Shown here one piece after another: positions 53,956 through 60,739 of a stretch of DNA of 64,000 bases. A model generated the notes under the pieces. That model was not told the origin of the DNA. It did no database searches and saw only the letters and a program-made list of their open reading frames with translations. Position numbers and translations under genes: made by a program. This DNA is from DASRBN01 sp035294305. GTDB taxonomy: Bacteria; Chloroflexota; Ktedonobacteria; Ktedonobacterales; Ktedonobacteraceae. The DNA lies in contig DATGLD010000025.1 in assembly GCA_035294305.1 (NCBI GenBank), positions 62,001 to 126,000 on the forward strand, written 5' to 3'. Numbering within the stretch: position 1 is the stretch's first letter; each line of letters begins with the position of its first letter.

Positions 53956-54933
53956 CTACGGCTCCATCACCTGCCTCAAAGCCGTCATTACCTTCTGCAC
54001 CGACGGCAAGTAATAATCCTCCTGCCCAGGCACGGGAAATGGTGTGTCGTAACCGGTGACGCGCCCGACCGGTTTCAAGAGGGAATAGAGGCAGTGTTCG
54101 TTGATGACCGCGGTCACTTCGGCACCAACGCCGCCCGCGCGAGGAGCCTCGTGTACGATGATGGCCCGCCCCGTTTTCTCGACGGACGAAACAATCGTTT
54201 CCTCATCGAGCGGCCAGATCGTGCGCAGGTCGATGACTTCGACGCTCGTGCCCATTTCTTGCTGCGCCTGCTGCGCGGCCTCCAGGGCGAGCGGCACCAT
54301 CGCTCCATAGGCGAAGAGGCTCACATCCGAGCCTTCCTGCACGACCTTTGCTTGGCCCAGCGGAACGGTATAGTACTCCTCCGGCGTCTCCTGGCGGAAT
54401 GAGCGATAAAGCTTGATGTTTTCGAGGAACAGGACAGGATCAGGGTCCTGGACGGCTGAGGCGAGCAAGCCCTTGGCATCGTATGGATTGGAAGGAATGA
54501 CGATCTTCATACCAGGGGTTTGCAGAAAGACCCCTTCCAGGCTGTCGGAGTGCAATTCCGGCGTGCGCACGCCACCACCGTAGGGAGCGCGCACGACCAG
54601 GGGACAGGTATAAGCCCCAGCGCTGCGAAAACGGATGCGCGCCGCCTGCGAAACCAGCTGGTTCATGCAGACGAAAAGGAAGCCCGCGAACTGTATCTCG
54701 GCGATGGGCCGCAGTCCATAAATAGCCATGCCGACAGAAGTGCCAATGATACCGGACTCCGCCAGTGGCGTATCAAACACGCGCTCCTCGCCGAATTTCT
54801 TTTGCAGGTGCTCGGTAACACGGAAGACGCCGCCGTTGGGGCCAATATCCTGTCCGAGTAGCACAACGCGCTTATCCCGCTCCAATTCGAGCGCCAGCGC
54901 CGAGTTCAGCGCCTCAATCATGGTCATTTGCAT
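53956..54933 (-). CDS. pdhB: 2-oxoacid dehydrogenase E1 component, beta subunit
   Basis: 325 residues, ATG at 54933 with AGAGGTG upstream. Transketolase-like pyrimidine-binding domain (A-L-N-S-A-L-A-L-E-L, then G-Q-D-I-G-P-N-G-G-V-F, F-D-T-P-L-A-E-S-G-I-I-G) and C-terminal transketolase domain (V-I-D-L-R-T-I-W-P-L-D). With E1 alpha it decarboxylates pyruvate or a branched-chain 2-oxoacid and acylates the lipoyl domain of E2. It starts 14 nt after the E1 alpha stop. Its E2/E3 partners are at 14-16.6 kb. Confidence 0.93.
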   Translation of the reverse strand: MQMTMIEALNSALALELERDKRVVLLGQDIGPNGGVFRVTEHLQKKFGEERVFDTPLAESGIIGTSVGMAIYGLRPIAEIQFAGFLFVCMNQLVSQAARIRFRSAGAYTCPLVVRAPYGGGVRTPELHSDSLEGVFLQTPGMKIVIPSNPYDAKGLLASAVQDPDPVLFLENIKLYRSFRQETPEEYYTVPLGQAKVVQEGSDVSLFAYGAMVPLALEAAQQAQQEMGTSVEVIDLRTIWPLDEETIVSSVEKTGRAIIVHEAPRAGGVGAEVTAVINEHCLYSLLKPVGRVTGYDTPFPVPGQEDYYLPSVQKVMTALRQVMEP

Positions 54934-54946
54934 GGAAGTTTCACCT

Positions 54947-56008
54947 CTATTTTACATAGCGTAAGAGATCGGCCCGTTCCTCTTGCAGGCGCGGGGGAAG
55001 CTCGGCCATGGTGTAGTCGAAGAAGCTATCGGGGCGCATGGGCGGCGTGGATTCGGCTTCCCGCACAGCTTCGTTGATCTCTTCTTCCAGGCCCGTGACG
55101 ATTTGCTGCACCTGTTCCTCTGTAAGCAGGCCGCGCCGGATGAGAAAACGCTGGAAACGCGCGATAGGGTCTTTGGCACGCCAGGCCTCAACCTCGGCGG
55201 GGTCGCGATAGCGCGTTGGATCGTCGGCAGTGGTGTGCGCGCCAATACGATAAGTGAGCGTTTCCACGAGAGTTGGCCCCTCTCCAGCGCGAGCGCGCTC
55301 GACAGCCTGCTGCATCACATCGTAGACGGCAAGGATATCGTTGCCATCCACCAGTACGGAAGGGATGCCGAAACCCGCCCCGCGCGCGGCCAAAACTTGT
55401 GCGGCGCTCTGTTTGTGCCGGGGAACGCTGATGGCCCAGCCGTTATTCTGCACGACCAGGACAACGGGCGCACGAAAGACGCCCGCGAAGTTCAGCGCCT
55501 CGTTGAAATCGCCCTCGGATGTAGCCCCATCGCCGCATACACCCACCGCTACCGCCGGGTCGCCCGCTATTTTGGCGGCCATTGCCAGACCAACGGCATG
55601 CAGCATCTGCGTGCCGATCACGATTTGAATGGGCAGGCAATGCGCCTCGTCGGGCCAGTTTTCAGGCGTGAAGCCGCGAAACGAGTAAGCGACCGTGGCT
55701 ATAGGAACACCCTTGACAAATAAGGAGGCGATTTCCCGGTAAGAGGTGGCGAGCCAGTCCTGTGCCTGCAAGGGCGCGGCCAATCCTACGGCTGTGGCCT
55801 CCTGCCCAACCAATGAGCCAAAGGTGGTAGCGCGCCCCTGCCGCTGCATGGCGATGATCTTATTGGAAAAGAGGCGACCAAGCTGCATGTAGCGATAGAG
55901 CGCCAGCATGCGTTCATCGCTCAGGTCGGGTATTTCTCCCACCATATTTCCATCTGGATCAAGTATCTGATAGGGAATGAGGCCGGGGTCGATTTGTTGT
56001 ATCGTCAT
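54947..56008 (-). CDS. pdhA: 2-oxoacid dehydrogenase E1 component, alpha subunit
   Basis: 353 residues. TPP-binding motif G-D-G-A-T-S-E-G-D-F-N-E-A-L-N and N-N-G-W-A-I-S are both present. The N-terminus A-T-F-G-S-L-V-G-Q-E-A and R-E-I-A-S-L fits the E1 alpha family of pyruvate dehydrogenase (A-Y-S-F-R-G-F-T-P-E-N-W-P-D-E-A). AAGGAG precedes the ATG at 56008; a GTG at 56014 is an alternative. It follows leuD by 2 nt, so it is in the leuCD operon. It provides the thiamine-dependent decarboxylation step, using TPP and Mg2+. Confidence 0.93.
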   Translation of the reverse strand: MTIQQIDPGLIPYQILDPDGNMVGEIPDLSDERMLALYRYMQLGRLFSNKIIAMQRQGRATTFGSLVGQEATAVGLAAPLQAQDWLATSYREIASLFVKGVPIATVAYSFRGFTPENWPDEAHCLPIQIVIGTQMLHAVGLAMAAKIAGDPAVAVGVCGDGATSEGDFNEALNFAGVFRAPVVLVVQNNGWAISVPRHKQSAAQVLAARGAGFGIPSVLVDGNDILAVYDVMQQAVERARAGEGPTLVETLTYRIGAHTTADDPTRYRDPAEVEAWRAKDPIARFQRFLIRRGLLTEEQVQQIVTGLEEEINEAVREAESTPPMRPDSFFDYTMAELPPRLQEERADLLRYVK

Positions 56009-56010
56009 GT

Positions 56011-56637
56011 TCACTCCTTCGAGGCAAACACCCAGGGGGCCTCTTGCTTCCTTTTCTCTTCGTATGCCGCGATCTCATCCTTGTGACTTAGCATCCAGCC
56101 GATGTTGTCCAGACCTTGCAGCAGGGCGTTTTTACGGAAATTGTCGATCTCGAAGGGCAGTTCGCGTCCGCCCGGTGTGGAGATTGTCTGAGTGGCAAGG
56201 TCAACATGCAGGCTGTAGCCCTCGGTTGCCTCGACCTCGGCGAAGAGCTCCTGGATAATGGCTTCATCCAGTGTGACGGGTAGAATACCATTATTAAAGC
56301 AGTTGTTGTAGAAGATGTCGGCAAAGCTGGGCGCGATGATGCAGCGGAAGCCGTAATCGCGGATGGCCCAGGGAGCGTGTTCGCGCGATGAGCCGCAGCC
56401 GAAGTTATCGCCCGTCAGCAAAATAGTGGCGCCCTGGTAGCGCGGCAGGTTCAGCGGAAAATCAGGGTTAGGGATTTTAGCATCTTTGTCAAGGTAGCGC
56501 CAGTTGGCGAAAAGCGCATTTTCAAAACCGCTGCGCCGGATGGTTTTGAGAAAACGAGCCGGTGTTATCTCATCGGTGTTGACATTGACACGATCAAGCG
56601 GCACAACAAGGCCCGTAAATGGTTTGTATGGTTCCAT
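56011..56637 (-). CDS. leuD: 3-isopropylmalate dehydratase, small subunit
   Basis: 208 residues, usual length. LeuD family motifs: V-P-L-D-R-V-N-V-N-T-D-E-I-T-P-A-R-F-L near the start, then D-N-F-G-C-G-S-S-R-E-H-A-P-W-A. It is the swivelling domain that completes the aconitase-type active site of LeuC. A weak GGGGTG precedes the ATG. It is co-transcribed with leuC, 48 nt upstream, and pdhA directly follows. A palindrome (56657-56678) lies in the leuC-leuD gap. Confidence 0.94.
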   Translation of the reverse strand: MEPYKPFTGLVVPLDRVNVNTDEITPARFLKTIRRSGFENALFANWRYLDKDAKIPNPDFPLNLPRYQGATILLTGDNFGCGSSREHAPWAIRDYGFRCIIAPSFADIFYNNCFNNGILPVTLDEAIIQELFAEVEATEGYSLHVDLATQTISTPGGRELPFEIDNFRKNALLQGLDNIGWMLSHKDEIAAYEEKRKQEAPWVFASKE

Positions 56638-56656
56638 ATTTTTTTCACCCCATCTA

Positions 56657-56678
56657 AGGGGCGCATGTATGCGCCCCT
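56657..56678. repeat. Perfect hairpin between leuC and leuD
   Basis: AGGGGCGCAT-GT-ATGCGCCCCT is a perfect 10-bp stem. It lies between the leuC stop and the leuD ribosome binding site within an operon, so it may modulate leuD translation or mRNA stability rather than terminate. Confidence 0.7.
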
Positions 56679-56685
56679 CCAAAAT

Positions 56686-58110
56686 CTATTGCCAATCTCG
56701 AATATCGACGAAGTGGCCGGCGATGGCGGCGGCGGCGGCCATGGCGGGACTGACCAGGTGCGTGCGCCCACCACGCCCCTGGCGGCCCTCGAAGTTACGA
56801 TTGCTGGTCGAGGCGCAGCGTTCGCCCTCGGAAAGCTGATCGCCGTTCATGGCGATACACATGCTACATCCCGACTCGCGCCACTGGAAGCCGGCTTCGC
56901 GGAAGATATCCGCCAGGCCCTCCTCTTCGGCCATGCGGCGCACCTGCATCGAGCCTGGCACGACCATGGCGCGAATGCTTGGCGCGACGTGCTTGCCCTT
57001 GACATACTGCGCGGCCATGCGCAAATCTTCCAGGCGCGAATTGGTGCAGGAGCCGATAAAGACGGTGTTGAGAGGAATTTCGGTGATCTTCTGGCCCGGT
57101 TTCAGATCCATGTATTGCAGGGCTCGTTCGTAGGCCTTGCGTTTTTCGGGGTCTTGCACCCGCGCGGGATCAGGCACGACGCCTGTGACATCCACGACCA
57201 TGCCAGGATTGACGCCCCACGTGACCTGCGGGGCCAGGCCCTCGATATGTACTTCGTGGACGGCATCGAACTTCGCACCGGGGTCGCTCGGAAGTTTTCG
57301 CCATGCCTCGACTGCCCGTTCAAACATCTCTCCCTGGGGAGCAAATGGGCGGCCCTTAATGTAGGCAAAGGTAGTTTCATCCGGTGCAACCATGCCCGCG
57401 CGCGCGCCTGCCTCAATCGCCATGTTGCAGAGGGTCATACGTCCCTCCATCGAGAGACCGCGTATGGCCGAGCCACTGAATTCGATCACGTGGCCGGTGC
57501 CAACGCCCGTGCCGAGTTTGCCGATGATCGCCAGCGCCAGGTCTTTGGCGGTGACGCCGGGTCCCAGCGTACCCTCGACACGAATATTCATGGTTTTGGG
57601 ACGGCTCTGCAAGAGGCATTGCGTCGCCAGCACCTGCTCGATCTCGCTGGTTCCGATGCCGAAGGCCAGCGCGCCGACCGCGCCATGCGTCGAGGTATGC
57701 GAGTCGCCGCACACAATGGTCATACCTGGAAGCGTAATGCCCTGTTCTGGTCCAATGATATGCACAATGCCCTGGCGCATATCAGCCATATCAAATAGCG
57801 TCAGGCCGAAGTCACGAGCATTTTGCTCCATGGTGGTGATGACTTCAGTACTCGCCCTATCGACGACATCCAGCATGCGCCTTCCGGGTACCGTGGGTAC
57901 ATTATGATCGAGTACGGCGATAGTGGCGTCGGGTCTGCGCACCGGAAGATGATTCATGCGCAAACCGGCAAAAGCCTGCGGCGAAGTGGCTTCATGCACA
58001 AGATGGCGGTCGATATACAGGATGGTAGATTCGCCTGGAACGTCACGAACGATGTGCGCGTCCCAGATTTTCTCAAACATTGTCTTTGGCCGGGAGCCAT
58101 TTTCTTCCAT
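56686..58110 (-). CDS. leuC: 3-isopropylmalate dehydratase, large subunit
   Basis: 474 residues. The aconitase/IPMI fold has its three [4Fe-4S]-ligand Cys in F-I-G-S-C-T-N-S and S-G-C-S-M-C. The start F-E-K-I-W-D-A-H and C-G-D-S-H-T-S-T-H-G-A are family hallmarks. It isomerises 2-isopropylmalate to 3-isopropylmalate in leucine synthesis with LeuD. AGAAGGA precedes the ATG. It heads the leuC-leuD-pdhA-pdhB operon; joining leucine synthesis with an E1 for acyl-CoA supply is uncommon. No leucine-responsive element is visible upstream. Confidence 0.95.
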   Translation of the reverse strand: MEENGSRPKTMFEKIWDAHIVRDVPGESTILYIDRHLVHEATSPQAFAGLRMNHLPVRRPDATIAVLDHNVPTVPGRRMLDVVDRASTEVITTMEQNARDFGLTLFDMADMRQGIVHIIGPEQGITLPGMTIVCGDSHTSTHGAVGALAFGIGTSEIEQVLATQCLLQSRPKTMNIRVEGTLGPGVTAKDLALAIIGKLGTGVGTGHVIEFSGSAIRGLSMEGRMTLCNMAIEAGARAGMVAPDETTFAYIKGRPFAPQGEMFERAVEAWRKLPSDPGAKFDAVHEVHIEGLAPQVTWGVNPGMVVDVTGVVPDPARVQDPEKRKAYERALQYMDLKPGQKITEIPLNTVFIGSCTNSRLEDLRMAAQYVKGKHVAPSIRAMVVPGSMQVRRMAEEEGLADIFREAGFQWRESGCSMCIAMNGDQLSEGERCASTSNRNFEGRQGRGGRTHLVSPAMAAAAAIAGHFVDIRDWQ

Positions 58111-58259
58111 AGATTCGATCCTTCTAGAGTGCTTGGGGAACTCCTCATTGAGCTTGTTGTCTTTATTATGTCACATTCTGGAAGGATTGTGTGCCTGCAT
58201 CTTTTAGGGGGCTAAGCGCAGTCGGACAAGCGGCAGAGTAAGAAGTTCTGCTGCTATGC

Positions 58260-60007
58260 TTAGCGACCGCGCCACACCTTGACTTCATGTCCACTCGATG
58301 AGATTACCCACTGACCGGGGCCAAGATGTGCTTTCGGGGGTATCCATTTCACTGTGGAAACGCTTCCATTGTGTTTGGTATACGGATAGCGCAGATTACC
58401 ATCCATGCCATAGATAAGAACTGCATCGTCACCGGCCGAAGCTATGAACTGGCTATCATATGAAAAGTCAAGATCATTGACTGCACCGTTATGCTGGTAT
58501 GTGAAAAGAACGTTATGCTCCATTGCATCCCTTACCTGAACTCTTTGATCTTCGGAGCCAATACCGATAAAGTGCCTATCAAGCGAGAAGGCCAGGGCCG
58601 AGATTGGACCGCCAAAATCCTCATCGAATATCGCAATCCGCTTCCCAGTCTCAACATTCCATAAATGTACCGTTTTGTCCACAGAGCCAGACAGAGCGGT
58701 CTTCCCATCCGGCGCAATTGCGAGAGAGGTGATATGATCCTTATGACCTTCATATGTAACCATTGGCGACATGAACCCCTTTTCAAGAACATGCTCATAA
58801 ACCAGGATTTTACATCCTGAAGCGATTAACAAGATGTCTCGCCCAGCGCTGTAAGCGACTCGAGATGATCGCTGAAAATTATTTTCTGGCTGGCCAGCAG
58901 CCAGACCATCAGGCGACCTCCCTCGTCTGCCGACAAGGTAGTCCTACCATTAAGTGCAGGTCTCGCTACATTGACGTCAGATGCATGCTTAGGAAATGTA
59001 TAAAGAGTAGTCCCAACTCCACCACCCGCTAGAACGTGTCGCTTCGATGCCGCGAAGCTTTGCAGCAGGTTCCACGCTGCTACAGCTAATACGAACAACG
59101 GTATCATTACAAGCAGGGCGATGGCCGCCCTGCGAGTCATAGACTTGCCCGCGACGGCCTTGATGAGTGCCGCAGTCTCTGTGAGTGTATCTACCCGAGA
59201 CGGTCGAGCAGTCATTGCTCGATAAGCCTGCTCGAACCTGTCCCGGAATTCCTCTATTGACGGTCTTTCGGCTGGATTTTTCGCGAGCGCCTCGCGGAAT
59301 AAAGGGCGAAATTGCGGTGGCAGGCCTGTCAGGTCCGGTTCTTCCTGTTGATGTTGCCGCCTGATCTCTTCAAATCCTGTTTCTGTTCGGGCGAATATGC
59401 CACGCCCGGTATACAGTATGAGGAGTGTCACAGCTAGCAAATACAAATCAGAAGCTGTTCCAGGCCCCTCTAGATCGGCATTGTCTATCTCAGGTGGCAA
59501 GAATGGCCAGGACTTATCATCGTACGATGCGAGGGAAAATTTACCAAGACCCCATCTTCTAAGCACATACACTGGACCGGTTGTTCCTGTGCGGGCCAGT
59601 TCTGTCCGATTCACGAGCATAATATTGTCCGGCTGGATATCCAGATGAGGTAATTCGGCCCGGTGCATCGGAATCAGCGCGGCAGTTATTTGCCGCTCGC
59701 ACTCAAGTAGTTTATCGATAGTGATGTGTTTATTCTTTTGACAATACTCCTCCTCGAGCGAAATACCTGGGGTCTCGAACCACGTAATCGTGTATGTACG
59801 ACTGGAACCCTTTGGAAGAGATTGAGGCAGCCTTTTATCATAATCGTATAGGCGCGGAATCCCCCCATGATCTCCCATATGAGCCATAAAATGCTTCAAA
59901 CGATCGAGCAACTCCAATCTTTCCGCTTCGTTTCCTACGAAGATCTTTTCCACTACCCAATCAAAATCCGGACTACGCGGTCGCCTTCCCGTATTCAATG
60001 TAGCCAT
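58260..60007 (-). pseudogene. Degenerate Ser/Thr kinase fused to WD40 repeats, split by a frameshift
   Basis: The upstream frame (60007-58826, 393 residues) has a kinase-like fold with H-L-D-I-Q-P-D-N in place of H-R-D-L-K-P-x-N and R-W-G in place of D-F-G, so it lacks the catalytic Lys of the loop and the metal Asp. A transmembrane helix (~296-318, A-A-I-A-L-L-V-M-I-P-L-F) follows, then the start of WD40 blades. The second frame (58832-58260) holds further blades (H-I-T-S-L-A-I-A-P-D-G-K-T-A-L, V-H-L-W-N-V-E-T-G). The frames overlap 7 nt and the WD40 pattern carries on across it, so a single frameshift near 58838-58856 is likely. Function: predicted pseudokinase sensor, perhaps inactive. Confidence 0.75.
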
Positions 60008-60119
60008 ACTTTTTGTCTCCTACGAGGCTAATTCATCTATTTATCAGCGGCATTATTCCTGACTAGTTTGTAACTAATGTTACAATTACTTATTGAGGCA
60101 AATCTCATAAATATATTGG

Positions 60120-60371
60120 CTAAATGGCTTCTCGCTCTGAGTGGGAATGAAGAGCCTCGTAGAGCATTGAGGCGGCCGCACGGACAGACTCATCTTCATG
60201 ATGCAAAAAGCGATTCAGCAGCCTTTCATCGATAGGCATACGTAGTTCTGCCATGGACTCCAAGTCCTCAAGCTGCTCGCGTTGTTGTTGTGTCAGGTGC
60301 GGCATAAGTTGGCCAAGCGCAAGAACAGTAGCTTCGCGCACCTGCCAGTGTTTATCCTGCAGGGTTTCCAC
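60120..60371 (-). CDS. HEAT-repeat fragment
   Basis: 83 residues with a GTG start at 60371, containing about two HEAT-type helical hairpins (H-W-Q-V-R-E-A-T-V-L-A-L-G-Q-L, E-S-V-R-A-A-A-S-M-L-Y-E-A-L). Upstream in this frame is a stop, but adjacent residues (V-A-L-L-V-E-T-L-Q-D-K) before the GTG already fit the HEAT pattern. It overlaps the preceding small gene by 20 nt in another frame. It may be the C-terminal part of that gene, separated by a frameshift, rather than a gene of its own. Confidence 0.5.
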   Translation of the reverse strand: METLQDKHWQVREATVLALGQLMPHLTQQQREQLEDLESMAELRMPIDERLLNRFLHHEDESVRAAASMLYEALHSHSEREAI

Positions 60372-60660
60372 GAGTAATGCAACAGGCGGTCATGCTGCTA
60401 TTCCCGTTCGCAGCGCTCTCCTGCTTCGGCCCGGCAGGATGGCTTGTGTTAGGATTAATGCGCATGAATGACAGAAAGTCCATCAGGTGCCGCCAGTGAT
60501 ACACCTCGCGACTCTTCATTTCGTTAGCCAGGTCGGTGATTTCTACCTGCAGCCATTCGAGGGCGCGGTCGTCGCTGATTCCACGCATGTCGATGACTAC
60601 ATGGGCAGCCGGCAGCGGAAGCTGGCTGCGCTGCTGCAAGCTGGTTTCAATCATATGCAT
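60352..60660 (-). CDS. Small protein repeating the N-terminal domain of the neighbouring 958-residue protein
   Basis: 102 residues from the ATG at 60660, preceded by AGGAGG. The pattern L-P-L-P-A-A-H-V-V-I-D-M-R, then D-D-R-A-L-E-W-L-Q, E-M-K-S-R-E-V-Y-H-W-R-H-L and H-P-A-G-P aligns with residues ~18-85 of the 958-residue protein encoded immediately upstream. The end (C-C-I-T-R-G-N-P-A-G) diverges and overlaps the HEAT frame, suggesting a frameshift. It looks like a duplicated module of the same operon; function is unknown. Confidence 0.65.
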   Translation of the reverse strand: MHMIETSLQQRSQLPLPAAHVVIDMRGISDDRALEWLQVEITDLANEMKSREVYHWRHLMDFLSFMRINPNTSHPAGPKQESAANGNSSMTACCITRGNPAG

Positions 60661-60717
60661 ACTTGTATTCCTCCTAATGGCCTGTTGGAACACCGGGTTT
60701 GTTGGCGTTACGTCTCA

Positions 60718-60739
60718 GGACAGGCACAAGGCTCTGTCC
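60718..60739. repeat. Hairpin after the stop of the 958-residue gene
   Basis: GGACAG at 60718-60723 pairs with CTGTCC at 60734-60739, directly following the TAG stop of the leftward gene (60742-60740). It belongs to a set of TAGGG-plus-hairpin motifs at gene ends in this window. Confidence 0.5.

Noticed and set aside
56665..57798. 377-residue frame antisense to leuC
   Set aside because: leuC on the opposite strand has all active-site cysteines; the antisense frame has none.
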